DNA of 64,000 nucleotides from Thiohalocapsa sp. (GTDB taxonomy: Bacteria > Pseudomonadota > Gammaproteobacteria > Chromatiales > Chromatiaceae). Below the pieces are notes generated by a model. The model was given only the letters and a program-made list of their open reading frames with translations, did not search any database and was not told the origin of the DNA. The translations under genes and the position numbers were made by a program. The first letter of the stretch is position 1; each line of letters opens with the position of its first letter. Positions 34,400 through 43,893 of the stretch are shown here, piece by piece. The stretch covers positions 1-64,000 of the forward strand of contig JAIPFF010000021.1 of assembly GCA_021736785.1 (NCBI GenBank), written 5' to 3'.

Positions 34400-35050
34400 A
34401 TGACTCTCCTGGAATTTGCGCGCGGACCGGCGATTCACGCATCGCTGATCATCCTCGTCGCCGGCAGCATGATCCGTCTCGTCGGCGTGCTTGCGTTGAC
34501 GCGGGGCGCGGACCTCTCGCGCCCGCGTGACGTGTTCGGCAACTTCAAGGGCTATCGCACCGTATTCAGCCGGGCCTGGCCCAGTGACGAGTTCACCATC
34601 GTGACCCGTTACCAAACCGCGATGGCCTATGTTTTCCATATCGCGACCCTGTTGGTCGTCGTCGCCATCGTGCCCCACATCGAGTTCATTACAAGCCTCA
34701 CCGGTCTGTCCTGGCCGGGCCTGCCGAACTGGATCGGCGTCGCGCTCGGCACCATCGCGCTGGTTTCGCTGATCGCGCTGATCATGCGCCGGCTCTCCAA
34801 GCCCGAGGTCTACAACTCGACCGTCGGCGACTACGTCACCTGGATCATCGTCGCCCTGCCGCTGATCACCGGCCTAATGGCCTTCGCCCATGTCGGCCTG
34901 CGCTACGAGACGATGCTGGCGCTGCATATCCTGAGCTCGGCGCTGTTGTTCGCCTACTTCCCGTTCAGCAAGCTGATGCACGCCTTCTGGTTCTTGTTCT
35001 CGCGCGCCCAGAGCGGCGTCGCCTATGCGCATAAGGGGGTCCGGATATGA
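34400..35050 (+). CDS. isp1: Isp1, cytochrome b-like membrane protein of the Hyn hydrogenase
   Basis: Isp1 is a b-type haem membrane protein (NarI/DsrM-like) linking the hydrogenase to the quinone pool. The 216 residues hold about five helices: positions ~13-32, ~75-95, ~110-130, ~150-170 and ~180-200. Candidate haem-ligand His residues lie in AYVFHIATLLVVV, MAFAHVGLRYE, LALHILSSALL and SKLMHAFWF. A GGAGG lies before the ATG. It overlaps isp2 by four bases. Confidence 0.92.
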   Translation: MTLLEFARGPAIHASLIILVAGSMIRLVGVLALTRGADLSRPRDVFGNFKGYRTVFSRAWPSDEFTIVTRYQTAMAYVFHIATLLVVVAIVPHIEFITSLTGLSWPGLPNWIGVALGTIALVSLIALIMRRLSKPEVYNSTVGDYVTWIIVALPLITGLMAFAHVGLRYETMLALHILSSALLFAYFPFSKLMHAFWFLFSRAQSGVAYAHKGVRI

Positions 35051-36459
35051 GCGCCCAGTTGGAAACGACACAGGTCTTCCCGAGCTTCGAGCAGGTCTAT
35101 CAGGGTCTCGCCGGACAGATCGGCATGCTGCGTCAAATGGCACCGGAACCGACCAAGTCCGAAGAGCGCCGCCTCGCCGGCGCCATCAATACGCTGGTGG
35201 AAGAGACCAACGCCGACGAAGCCGTCTGGCTGGAAAGCTGCATCCACTGCGGCCAGTGCACCACCGCCTGCCACTTCTTCCAGGCCACCGGCGAGGCCAA
35301 ATATGCGCCGATGCGCAAGATGGACCTCTACCGGCGCGTCTACCGGCGCGAGGTCAGCCCGCTGCGCTGGCTGTTCAAGCTTGCCACTCGCCCGGTCAAG
35401 CTGAAGGACTTCGAGGAAGCTCAAGAGCTGATCTACGACTCATGCTCCGAGTGCGGACGCTGCACGATGGTCTGCCCGATGGGCATCGACACCGCGTCGC
35501 TGGTTCATCACATGCGAAGCGCAATGGTCGCGGCGGAGTTGGTGCCGCCGGAGCTCTCGGCACTGCGCATGGAGCAGAAAAACGCCGGAACCGTGTTCGG
35601 CTCATCGCCGGAAACACTGAAGAAGATGATCGACACCATCCGCACGCATTACGGCGTCGAGATCCCGCTCGACCTGCGCGAGGCGGAGGTCATGGTGCTC
35701 AGTTCCGCGGTTGATCTGGTCGCCAACGGCAACGGCCTGCTGGCGACGGCCAGGATCATGAATCACATCGGCGTCGACTGGACGATTTGCTCCGACGGTT
35801 TCGAGAGCGCCAATTTCGGACTGCTCTCGGGCGATATGTCGCTTTGGAGGATGCAGGCCGACCCGATCGTCGCGGCCGCCCAGCGCATCGGCGCGAAGAC
35901 CCTGGTCATCGCCGAATGCGGACACGCCTATCCTGCACTGCGCTGGAACCCGATGCTGCGCAGCGGCGCCCTGCCGTTCGAAATGATGTACATGTCCGAG
36001 TTCCTGGGCAGGCAGGCCAAGGCCGGCAAGTTACGGTTGCGGCCGCTGGAGGGCAAGGTCACTTATCACGACCCGTGCAAGACGGGCCGGCGGGGCGGCG
36101 CCTTCGACGAGCCGCGGGCGGTGCTCAAGGCGCTCGGGGCCGACTTCGTCGAGCTGCCCGCCAACAAGGAATACAACTGGTGCTGCGGCGGCGGCGCGGG
36201 CATCTTCCTGCTCGAGGACGCCACCCGGCTGCGCGACGAGTCGTTCAAGATCAAGATCCGGGAGGTCAACGAAACCGGCGCCGAGGCGGTCGTGGTCAGC
36301 TGCGCCAGCTGCCGCCTCAACTTCGAGGCCGGCCGGCAAAAGAACCACTGGGACAAGCGCGTGGATAGCCTGGTCGAACTGGTCGCCGACCATCTGATCG
36401 ACGGCCCGACGCCGATCAGCGGCAAGAAAGCGGCGGACGCCGAAGGAGCCGTGGCATGA
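35047..36459 (+). CDS. isp2: Isp2, HdrCD-like iron-sulfur protein of the Hyn hydrogenase
   Basis: Cytoplasmic iron-sulfur partner of Isp1, similar to heterodisulfide reductase HdrD / DsrK. Two 4Fe-4S motifs are visible: C65-x2-C68-x2-C71-x3-C75 (ESCIHCGQCTTACHF) and SCSECGRCTMVCPMG near residues 131-143. Two CCG domains follow, with CGHAYPALRW in the first, and HDPCKTGR, NWCCGGGAG and CASCRLNFEAG in the second. It is 470 residues, coupled to both neighbours by ATGA overlaps. It probably carries electrons between the hydrogenase and a thiol/disulfide or quinone partner. Confidence 0.93.
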   Translation: MSAQLETTQVFPSFEQVYQGLAGQIGMLRQMAPEPTKSEERRLAGAINTLVEETNADEAVWLESCIHCGQCTTACHFFQATGEAKYAPMRKMDLYRRVYRREVSPLRWLFKLATRPVKLKDFEEAQELIYDSCSECGRCTMVCPMGIDTASLVHHMRSAMVAAELVPPELSALRMEQKNAGTVFGSSPETLKKMIDTIRTHYGVEIPLDLREAEVMVLSSAVDLVANGNGLLATARIMNHIGVDWTICSDGFESANFGLLSGDMSLWRMQADPIVAAAQRIGAKTLVIAECGHAYPALRWNPMLRSGALPFEMMYMSEFLGRQAKAGKLRLRPLEGKVTYHDPCKTGRRGGAFDEPRAVLKALGADFVELPANKEYNWCCGGGAGIFLLEDATRLRDESFKIKIREVNETGAEAVVVSCASCRLNFEAGRQKNHWDKRVDSLVELVADHLIDGPTPISGKKAADAEGAVA

Positions 36460-38186
36460 GCGCGCGCGTTGTTGTCGATCCCATTACCCGCATCGAAGGA
36501 CACCTGCGCATCGAGGCGCAAATGAACGGCGGCATCATCGAAGACGCGTTCTCGAGCGGAACGATGGTGCGCGGCATCGAGACCATCGTCCAAGGCCGCG
36601 ACCCGCGCGAGGTCTGGGCCTTCTCGCAGCGCATCTGCGGTGTCTGCACGCTGGTGCACGGCTTGGCGGCGGTGCGCGCCGTCGAAGATGCGCTCGATTG
36701 GAAGATCCCGCCCAATGCCGAGCTGATCCGCAATCTGATGGTCGGCTCCCAGTACGTGCACGACCATGTCATGCACTTCTATCACTTGCATGCACTGGAT
36801 TGGGTCGACGTGGTCTCGGCGCTGAAGGCGGATCCGAAAGCAACATCCGAACTGGCACAAAGCATCGGCGGTTCCGCCAAGTCGTCACCGGGCTACTTCT
36901 CCGATGTCCTGAAGAAGCTAAAGAGCTTCGTCGACAACGGCCAACTCGGCATCTTCGCCAACGGCTACTGGGGCCACCCGGCCTATCGGCTGCCGCCGGA
37001 GGCGAACCTGATGGCGCTGGCGCATTATCTGGATGCGCTGGCCTGGCAGCGCGATGTCTCCGAGCTGCACGCGATCTTCGGCGGCCGCAACCCGCATCCG
37101 AACATGTGCGTCGGCGGCATGCCCTGCGCCATCAGCCTGGACTCGGGCAAGCAGGCAGGCACGGCATTGGACGTGGTGGGCCTGGAACGGGTGCGCAACA
37201 CGATCGCGAAGATGCAGGAGTTCGTCCATCAGGTCTACGTACCCGACACGCTCGCCATCGCCGGCTATTACAAGGACTGGTTCAACAGGGGCGAGGCCGT
37301 CGGCAACTTCATGTGCTTCGGCGACTTCCCGGCCAAGGGCTTCGGCGATGCCGACAGCTACATGATCCCCGCGGGCGTCATCCTGAACCGGGATCTATCC
37401 CACATCGAGCCGGTCGACCTCGATGCCGAGGGCGAGATCCAGGAGTTCGTCTCCCGCGCCTGGTACGACTATGCCGAAGGCAAGGACGCCGGACTGCATC
37501 CGTACAAGGGTGAGACGGAATTCGCCTACACCGGCCCCGAGCCGCCTTACAAGCAGCTCGATGTGGACAACCAGTATTCGTGGCTGAAGTCGCCGCGCTG
37601 GCGCGGCAAGGCCATGGAGGTCGGCCCGCTGGCGCGCATGCTGATGCTCTACGCCAGCGGCGACGAGCAGGCGACCACAATGGTCGACTCGACGCTTGCG
37701 CAGCTCGAGCTGCCCATCGACGCCCTCTACTCGACCATGGGCAGAACGGCGGCGCGCGCCCTCGAGACGGCGATCATGGTGGATGCGCTGTCGGGTTGGT
37801 ACGACAACCTGCTGGCCAATATCAAGGCCGGCGATACCAAGACGTTCAACGAACAGTACTGGGATCCGCGCACTTGGCCGCAACGGTCCCAGGGTGTCGG
37901 GCACATGGAGGCGCCGCGTGGCGCGCTCGGCCACTGGATCGTCATCGAAGACGGCAAAACAGCCAATTACCAAGCAGTCGTGCCCAGCACTTGGATGGCC
38001 GGGCCGCGAGACGCTCAGAACCAAAAGGGTCCCTACGAGGCTGCACTGGCGGGTCATACGCTGCACGATCCCGATCAGCCGATCGAGATCCTGCGCACGA
38101 TCCACAGTTTCGACCCCTGCATCGCGTGCGCGGTGCATCTGACCGACCCGAATGGCGAGGAGGTACTCAGCGTCAACGTGCGATAG
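36456..38186 (+). CDS. hynL: [NiFe]-hydrogenase large subunit HynL
   Basis: Catalytic subunit carrying the Ni-Fe centre. The 576 residues have both cysteine pairs: C61-x2-C64 (QRICGVCTLVHG) and C555-x2-C558 (DPCIACAVH). The C-terminal 15 residues after H561 (LTDPNGEEVLSVNVR) are the peptide removed by a HynD-type protease on maturation. The N-terminus VVVDPITRIEGHLRIE is typical. No maturation genes (hyp, hynD) are in the window. Confidence 0.97.
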   Translation: MSARVVVDPITRIEGHLRIEAQMNGGIIEDAFSSGTMVRGIETIVQGRDPREVWAFSQRICGVCTLVHGLAAVRAVEDALDWKIPPNAELIRNLMVGSQYVHDHVMHFYHLHALDWVDVVSALKADPKATSELAQSIGGSAKSSPGYFSDVLKKLKSFVDNGQLGIFANGYWGHPAYRLPPEANLMALAHYLDALAWQRDVSELHAIFGGRNPHPNMCVGGMPCAISLDSGKQAGTALDVVGLERVRNTIAKMQEFVHQVYVPDTLAIAGYYKDWFNRGEAVGNFMCFGDFPAKGFGDADSYMIPAGVILNRDLSHIEPVDLDAEGEIQEFVSRAWYDYAEGKDAGLHPYKGETEFAYTGPEPPYKQLDVDNQYSWLKSPRWRGKAMEVGPLARMLMLYASGDEQATTMVDSTLAQLELPIDALYSTMGRTAARALETAIMVDALSGWYDNLLANIKAGDTKTFNEQYWDPRTWPQRSQGVGHMEAPRGALGHWIVIEDGKTANYQAVVPSTWMAGPRDAQNQKGPYEAALAGHTLHDPDQPIEILRTIHSFDPCIACAVHLTDPNGEEVLSVNVR

Positions 38187-38298
38187 CACGCATGAGGGGG
38201 CTGCCTATGCAGCCGCGGCCGGCGCGCGGGCGACGATCCCAAAACAACTACCGGCCCGCGCGCAGGCCGTTCACAACTGCCAAAGGAGGAATTGAACC

Positions 38299-38613
38299 GT
38301 GATTTCGCAGGTAAAATTGGCCGAGCTCCATGTCAAGGCGTTCCTATCGCAACAGAAGCGCCAGGATGAGTTGAACGAGCAACAATGCGCCCACCACACC
38401 GGCAACTGCGGTTGCACCCCCGAGACCGAGCAGGACGACACCTGGCGGCAGGCCGCCATCAACTGCGCGGGCCCGTTGTGCATCATCGATGCAATTGCCC
38501 AGGCCGAAGAGAGTTGGGTCGAACTGTTCGAGCATGCCCCGCGCTGCAAGCTGCCCCGCTCGGATGAAGACAGCACCCCGGCTCAACGCCGCTTGGTGCC
38601 GCGGCTCGCTTGA
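38299..38613 (+). CDS. Cysteine-rich small protein downstream of hynL, unknown
   Basis: A 104-residue protein starting with GTG at 38299, with an excellent AAAGGAGGA ribosome site eight bases upstream. It has a helical N-terminus, then QQCAHHTGNCGCTPE (Cys-x6-Cys-x-Cys with two His), then INCAGPLCIID (Cys-x5-Cys) and a final PRCKLPRS. Six Cys and two clustered His suggest binding of an Fe-S cluster or zinc. No signal peptide is present. It is 112 bp after hynL on the same strand and the next gene is convergent, so it is probably the last gene of the operon. I do not recognise a family. Confidence 0.75.
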   Translation: MISQVKLAELHVKAFLSQQKRQDELNEQQCAHHTGNCGCTPETEQDDTWRQAAINCAGPLCIIDAIAQAEESWVELFEHAPRCKLPRSDEDSTPAQRRLVPRLA

Positions 38614-38698
38614 GCGGGCACCCGGCGGGCACCCGGCGCAGCAGGCGCGGGGACTCGCCGTCCGCCCGACGAAGTCGCGGCCGGTCGCCGACGGACTT

Positions 38699-39775
38699 TC
38701 AGTGTCGCCGCCCTTTCGGCGGCGGAGATATGGAGCCGGGCAGGCGCAGCGTGACGCGGATCGGGTGGTGGTCGGACGGGGGTGGCTCGGTGTCATAGCC
38801 GATTGCGGCATAGCTGCGATGCAACACCCAGTCCTTCGCCTCGCCGCCGAAGACGAAATGATCGATGGCGAACGGATAGCGCGGGTTATAGGGGAACGGG
38901 AAGGGTCGGCCCGCGTTGGCGAGGGTCAAGTCGGCATCCCCGTCGCGCACCTCGGTGCCTTCGATGCAGCGGCGCCCGAGTGCATCGTGGGTGCGCCAGC
39001 GGCAGATCATGCCGTCGTCGATGGCGGCCCAGAAGTCGTCTTCGGGCTGGTCCAACTGGCGGTTGAAATCGCCGAGCAGCACGAAGGGCGCATCGGCTCG
39101 GGCCCGGTCGTCGATCCATGCCTCCAGAATGCCCCGCTGCCGGCGCAGTTCCAAACACTGCGCGCGGCGTATTTTGCGCACTCGGTCATCGCCGCCGAGA
39201 CGGCCCCAGGCACACCCCGATTTCAGGTGCAGCGAGACTAATTCCAGCGCCTCGAACCGATCGCCGCCCGAAAGCCCCGCGCTCGGCTCGAGCAGAATCC
39301 GCACCGCCCAGCGCCGGCGCTCGAGGCCGATCGCCTCGAACGCGGGCAGCACCCGATAACGCAATCCCGATGCGGCCATCCGCGATCGATTGACGGCAAA
39401 GCCGGTACGCAGCGCCGTGAGACGCTGCCCCGGCATGCCGCGGCACGGCGACCGACCGCGAACCCGCCGCTCGGAGACGACGATATCGTAGATCGCGGGA
39501 TCGAAGATCCGGGCCACGGCGCGGTCGTTTTCGACCTCCTGCAGCGCCACGATGTCGGCATCGAGCCGCTGCGCGCTCTCGCGCAGGAGCGCGTAGTCCG
39601 CATCCGTGCGCGGGCGGCAGCCATCTCCGTTACGCTCGGCCAGATGCTGAAGATTCCAACTTCCCAACCTCAGGTGTGTCGCGGCTTCGCCTTGCGTACA
39701 GCCGCTCAAGACCAGCGCCATCGCCGCGACGCACCAGCCGAACCGCCTCCGCACCGCCACCCTTTTCGAGTGCAT
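38699..39775 (-). CDS. EEP-family phosphodiesterase, lipoprotein
   Basis: A 358-residue endonuclease/exonuclease/phosphatase. I place the start at 39775 because it gives a lipoprotein signal (RFGWCVAAMALVLSGCTQG, lipobox LSGC); upstream codons in frame have no meaning. Core motifs are GSWNLQHLAE (Asn), IVALQEVEND (Glu), VSLHLKSGC (His), LLGDFNRQLD (Asp, Asn), and the final PPSDHHPIRVTL (Asp-His). It would act in the periplasm or on the outer membrane, on nucleic acids or phosphoesters. It is not close kin of the cytoplasmic EEP at 18446. Confidence 0.88.
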   Translation of the reverse strand: MHSKRVAVRRRFGWCVAAMALVLSGCTQGEAATHLRLGSWNLQHLAERNGDGCRPRTDADYALLRESAQRLDADIVALQEVENDRAVARIFDPAIYDIVVSERRVRGRSPCRGMPGQRLTALRTGFAVNRSRMAASGLRYRVLPAFEAIGLERRRWAVRILLEPSAGLSGGDRFEALELVSLHLKSGCAWGRLGGDDRVRKIRRAQCLELRRQRGILEAWIDDRARADAPFVLLGDFNRQLDQPEDDFWAAIDDGMICRWRTHDALGRRCIEGTEVRDGDADLTLANAGRPFPFPYNPRYPFAIDHFVFGGEAKDWVLHRSYAAIGYDTEPPPSDHHPIRVTLRLPGSISPPPKGRRH

Positions 39776-40073
39776 CGCAACACCCTGTGCGGATCTCATT
39801 CGCCGGCACGCCGATGACAACGGCTCGCGCACCCGGCCGGATGACGGCGCATTGCAGACAAACATCGGTCGGCACGCCGGGCAAGCCTCGCCTGCCCCCG
39901 CCGCTTCGCTATGATTAGCCACCCGTGTTCCCGGTTCAATCATCGGACCGTGAGCTCCAACCGAGCGGCAGCCGCCCGTCGGCACATCGCGGCATCGGAT
40001 GACACGCGGTGCGGCCCGTCCGATGCGCCGCGACACCACCCGATGACGATTCCACCACAGTACTGGAGGCCAT

Positions 40074-40628
40074 TTGGACCTCGACGGACGCACGCTCCTG
40101 GTTGCGGCATCGCTGACCTCCATCCTGCTCGCGATGCTCGTGCTCCACGTTCGCCGCTGGCTCGGCAAATCGATACACGGGCTTGGCTGGTGGGCAGCGG
40201 CCGTCATACTGCTCACCGGGTCCACCTTGCTGCTCGCCGACCTCGACCGCTTCAAAGCTATCAACGATACCCACGGCCACGGTGTCGGAGACCGCGCGCT
40301 GAAGGCGTTTGCCGATGTCGCCTCCGCGCAGATCCGCGACGGCGACCTGTTCGCTCGCCACGGCGGCGAGGAGCTCGTCGTCTTGCTGCCCGGCACCGGG
40401 CATCAGGAGGCCCGAGCGATCGCCGAGCGCATCCGTGCGGCCACCGAAGCCGCCATCATCGACGGCCCGGAAGGCAAGCCCATCCGTCTCAGCGTCAGCA
40501 TCGGCGCAGCTTCGGCGCTGCCGGGCTCACGGGCGGCGGTTCACCTCGATCCCCTACTGCGCGACGCCGACCGCGCCATGTACCGCGCCAAGGAAAGCGG
40601 CCGCAACCGTGTCGTCGGCCCGTCCTAG
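40074..40628 (+). CDS. Internally deleted GGDEF-type diguanylate cyclase
   Basis: A 184-residue remnant with a TTG start at 40074 and a GGAGG just upstream. The N-terminus has two membrane helices (about 8-26 and 39-55). It then passes directly into the middle of a GGDEF domain: LLLADLDRFKAINDTHGHGVGD, then RHGGEELVVLLPGTG (GGEEL signature), then the closing ADRAMYRAKESGRNRV. The start of the GGDEF fold (D-x-L-T-x-L-x-N-R-R) and any linker or sensor are missing, as if a deletion joined a membrane domain to the rest in frame. The enzyme is probably inactive or altered. It looks like a decaying gene. Confidence 0.75.
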   Translation: MDLDGRTLLVAASLTSILLAMLVLHVRRWLGKSIHGLGWWAAAVILLTGSTLLLADLDRFKAINDTHGHGVGDRALKAFADVASAQIRDGDLFARHGGEELVVLLPGTGHQEARAIAERIRAATEAAIIDGPEGKPIRLSVSIGAASALPGSRAAVHLDPLLRDADRAMYRAKESGRNRVVGPS

Positions 40629-40881
40629 GCGAATCGCCGACCATCCGGGCGTTGTTCGCCGGCGCGGCTCCCGGGTCACCCGGCGAGCTCTACCCAGCGA
40701 CATCCAGCCGGCGAGGTCCGGCCGGCCGCAAGCCCCTCCCTCCCCAATAGGCCGCGTCCTTGGTCTACGCTTTCAATGAACGTCCCAGAGTGTACGTCCT
40801 TTTCTTACATTAGCGCGTGCCGGACGCGTCGCGGAACGCTCTTGGCTCCGGCACGCTCGGAACCCGGCAAGAAGGGGAGCA

Positions 40882-41811
40882 ATGAGCGGACAGGCTTCGG
40901 AGTACGACGCGCCTCGACTGCTGAGGCTTGCCACTTACGCCTCGGTGATCACGGCAGCGTTGCTGATCTTGGCAAAACTGGCGGCTTGGCTGGCGACCGG
41001 ATCGATCAGCGTCCTGGCTTCGCTGGTCGACTCGGTGATGGATGCCGGCGCGTCGCTGATCAATTTGCTGGCGGTGCGCTGGTCGCTGCAACCCGCCGAT
41101 TCCAAGCACCGCTTCGGGCACGGTAAGGCGCAGCCCCTGGCAGCACTCGCCCAATCCGCATTCATCACCGGGTCCGCCGTTTTCCTCTGCCTGGAGGCCA
41201 TCGACCGGCTGCTGAATCCGCGACCCGTGATGCAAATCGGCATCGGGCTCGCGGTGATCGGCTTTGCGATTGCCGCGACCTTGGTACTGCTCGCCATTCA
41301 AGCCTATGTCATTCGCCGTACCGGCTCCACGGCCATCCGTGCCGATGCGCTGCACTACGCCACCGATTTGGCAACCAATAGCGCCACGCTTGCGGCCCTC
41401 GGGCTTGCGGCACTTGGCTGGCACGGGCTCGATCCGGTTTTCGGGCTCGGTATCGGCGCCTTTGTGCTGTTCGGCGCCTTGAAGATCGGTTACGAGGCAG
41501 TACAGCTGCTGCTCGACCGTGAGCTGCCCTCGGAGCAGCGCAACGAGATTCTTGCCTTGGCGCGGGAGACCCCGCAGGTTCGCGACGTCCACGCATTGCG
41601 AACGCGTCGATCCGGCCAGACGGTGATCATTCAATTGCATTTGTCTCTCGACGACCAGCTACCGCTGGCGGCAGCGCACCGTATTGCGATGCGTGCGGAG
41701 GAGCGCATCCGCAAGCGCTACCCGGATGCGGATATCATCATCCATCTGGATCCGGTCAGTCTCGGCGACGAGCGCGAATCACCGCCGGAGGAGCCTGTGC
41801 AATCCGCCTGA
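40882..41811 (+). CDS. fieF: Cation diffusion facilitator (FieF/MMT1 type)
   Basis: A 309-residue CDF-family exporter of divalent metals (iron, zinc). Six helices come first. The metal-site motifs are SLVDSVMDAGASL (D-x3-D) in helix 2 and RADALHYATDLATNSATL (H-x3-D) in helix 5. SKHRFGHGKAQPLAAL follows helix 2, as in FieF. The cytoplasmic domain has the late metal-binding pattern DADIIIHLDP. A GAAGGGGAG ribosome site precedes the ATG. Confidence 0.93.
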   Translation: MSGQASEYDAPRLLRLATYASVITAALLILAKLAAWLATGSISVLASLVDSVMDAGASLINLLAVRWSLQPADSKHRFGHGKAQPLAALAQSAFITGSAVFLCLEAIDRLLNPRPVMQIGIGLAVIGFAIAATLVLLAIQAYVIRRTGSTAIRADALHYATDLATNSATLAALGLAALGWHGLDPVFGLGIGAFVLFGALKIGYEAVQLLLDRELPSEQRNEILALARETPQVRDVHALRTRRSGQTVIIQLHLSLDDQLPLAAAHRIAMRAEERIRKRYPDADIIIHLDPVSLGDERESPPEEPVQSA

Positions 41812-41934
41812 GCCGATCGCGTACCGAAGGTGACGGCCGCGGCAACGGGTTGCCGGATCGAGCACGGGCGAGCAGACAGGTTCAACGATTCGGCTTCAGG
41901 GTCTCGTGCTTGCGGCCCGCGGTAAGAATGCTCG

Positions 41935-41956
41935 GGGCGCCATCGGCGTGGCGCCC
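41935..41956 (+). terminator. Possible terminator after fieF
   Basis: Perfect 8-bp stem GGGCGCCA-TCGGCG-TGGCGCCC followed by GTTTCG. The T-tract is only three bases, so efficiency is doubtful. It lies between the convergent fieF and cytochrome b561 genes. Confidence 0.45.
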
Positions 41957-42072
41957 GTTTCGCCGCGGCGCGCAACATTGTGGCGAGCGACGGAGCGGCG
42001 ACACGGCAACCGAGCTTGCCCGCCCGATACCGTCGTCGCTCGCCGGCCTCCGCGAAGCACGTGAAGGATTGA

Positions 42073-42624
42073 TCAGGGCAGACTGATGCGCCGCATCACA
42101 TTGTCTTTCTTGCGCCAATGCTTGATGGCGGCGCCCACGTGCAGCACGATCAGGCCAAGCAGCACAAGGCCTGCATAACCGTGGAACTGGAACAGCGTCT
42201 TGCTGAGCTCTTCGTTCTTCGGAACCAAGCCCGGCAGTTCCCAATCGAAGAACTGCACGGGAAAGCCGCCGGACGCGGTGGCAAGCCAGCCGCCGATCGG
42301 CATGCCGATCAGTAGCAAATAGAACAGCACGTGGACCGAGCCGCCGACGTACCGCTCGAAGCCGCCGATCGGAGGATCGTAGGCCGGCGTCGTGTAGGCA
42401 CGGCGCAGGGCGACGCGCAGGACCATCAGCATCAACAACAAAATGCCGAAGCTTTTATGGTAGGTGTAGAGCATATTGGTGGTCGTGTCGCCGAACAGTC
42501 CGACGACGCCTTCATAACCGCCCAGAGTCATGAACGTCAGGCCCACCGCCAACAAGGCGAAGACGATCAAGGCAATCAGCCAGTGCAGCACTCGCTGAAC
42601 GAAAGAAAAACGCGCATTCGTCAT
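42073..42624 (-). CDS. Cytochrome b561 (CybB family)
   Basis: A 183-residue diheme membrane cytochrome with four helices. Haem-ligand His residues lie in RVLHWLIALIVFALL, LYTYHKSFGILLLML, FQFHGYAGLVLL and IVLHVGAAIKH. The family oxidises ubiquinol and can pass electrons to superoxide or other acceptors. It is a single gene. Confidence 0.92.
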   Translation of the reverse strand: MTNARFSFVQRVLHWLIALIVFALLAVGLTFMTLGGYEGVVGLFGDTTTNMLYTYHKSFGILLLMLMVLRVALRRAYTTPAYDPPIGGFERYVGGSVHVLFYLLLIGMPIGGWLATASGGFPVQFFDWELPGLVPKNEELSKTLFQFHGYAGLVLLGLIVLHVGAAIKHWRKKDNVMRRISLP

Positions 42625-42804
42625 TCTTATCTCCTTGCGGGATTAACCGGGGATCGGGACGGTCCGGCCGAACATCGGCAAGCCGCGGAACAGCGGCCGG
42701 TCCGGGCCATTGGACACCGAGCCGAAGGTCGATAGCACGCTCCGACCCTCCGACTTTGCCGGCATCGCCCCCATTGTCGCTGTACTCGGCGAAGGAGGAA
42801 ACCG

Positions 42805-43740
42805 ATGTCTGACCCGATCGTGGCGTCTCGCCCGTGGCGCAGGAGCCTGCGCTACGCAAACTGGCTCTACAATCCGTTCCACGGGCTCGATGCCGTGGGC
42901 ATCTACGACCTGCTGTCGACCGGCGCGGCGACGCAGCAGGGTCTCTATCTCAACCTCGGCTACTGGCGAGAGGCCGCCGACATCGACGAGGCGAGCGCCG
43001 CGCTGGCGATGCTGGTCGGCGAGCGCGCGGGCATGGCCCCGGGCGACGAAGTGCTCGACGTCGGCTTCGGTTTTGCCGACCAGGACATGCTGTGGGCTCG
43101 GCGACTGGAGCCCGCGCGGATCACCGGGCTCAATATCACCGCGTCTCAAGTCGCGCTGGCACGCGAGCGGGTGGCCGAGGCGGGGCTCGCCGAGCGGATC
43201 GATCTCCGCCAGGGCAGCGCGACCGACATGCCGCTGGCGTCGGAATCCGTGGACCTGGTGGTCGCGCTGGAATGTGCCTTTCACTTCCGCACGCGCGAGC
43301 GGTTCTTTCGCGAGGCCTGGCGGGTTCTGCGCCCGGGCGGGCGGCTGGTGAGCGCCGACATCATTCCCATGCCCCGCATCAGCGGCTTTCCGGCGCGGCT
43401 CAAACAGCAGTTGTCTTGGTCCTTGGTGGCCGGCAAATTCGCCATCCCGGCCGAAAATTCGTACACGCGCCCGACCTATCACGCGAAGCTGGCCGTGACG
43501 GGATTCGAGGCGATCGAGATCGAGTCGATTCGCGGCGACGTCTATGCACCGCTGCACCGCTATTTGGCGGCAAATCCGGGCAGCCTGGGCCGTTTACATC
43601 CGATGGCACGCTTCGCCGCGCGCCTCGCTCTGCAATTCGACGCCGACAGCGTTTATCGCGGCCTCGACTACATCCTGGCCGCCGCGCGAAAGCCGAAGCG
43701 CTTGTCCCCCCGTTCTTCCGTGCGCGAAGCAGCTGATTGA
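42805..43740 (+). CDS. SAM-dependent class I methyltransferase
   Basis: A 311-residue small-molecule methyltransferase of the UbiE/sterol type. The SAM-binding motif I is VLDVGFGFADQDMLW, then ITGLNITASQVALARERV (motif II), then SVDLVVALECAFHFRTRERFFREA (acidic motif III/IV) and VLRPGGRLV (motif V). A GGAGG lies at good spacing before the ATG. The variant GFGFADQ in place of G-x-G-x-G is also seen in lipid and macrolide O-methyltransferases. The substrate is unknown, since no biosynthetic neighbours are present. Confidence 0.88.
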   Translation: MSDPIVASRPWRRSLRYANWLYNPFHGLDAVGIYDLLSTGAATQQGLYLNLGYWREAADIDEASAALAMLVGERAGMAPGDEVLDVGFGFADQDMLWARRLEPARITGLNITASQVALARERVAEAGLAERIDLRQGSATDMPLASESVDLVVALECAFHFRTRERFFREAWRVLRPGGRLVSADIIPMPRISGFPARLKQQLSWSLVAGKFAIPAENSYTRPTYHAKLAVTGFEAIEIESIRGDVYAPLHRYLAANPGSLGRLHPMARFAARLALQFDADSVYRGLDYILAAARKPKRLSPRSSVREAAD

Positions 43741-43893
43741 TCGTCGATCCGGCCCGGCAAGTATCCCCTTGCCGGCAGCCCGGCCCGGCTCACTCGGCTC
43801 GCGATCATGCCGCGGGCGGCTGCGGCCGTCGGCGGCCGCGCCATCGCAGGGACCGCTCCGCCGTCGCAGGTCACGCCATCACCCGGCCCGCGC

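Noticed and set aside
39776-40396. N-terminal extension of the EEP lipoprotein up to 40396
   Set aside because: The extension is Arg/Ser-rich and antisense to the start of the GGDEF gene; a start at 39775 gives a clean lipoprotein signal.
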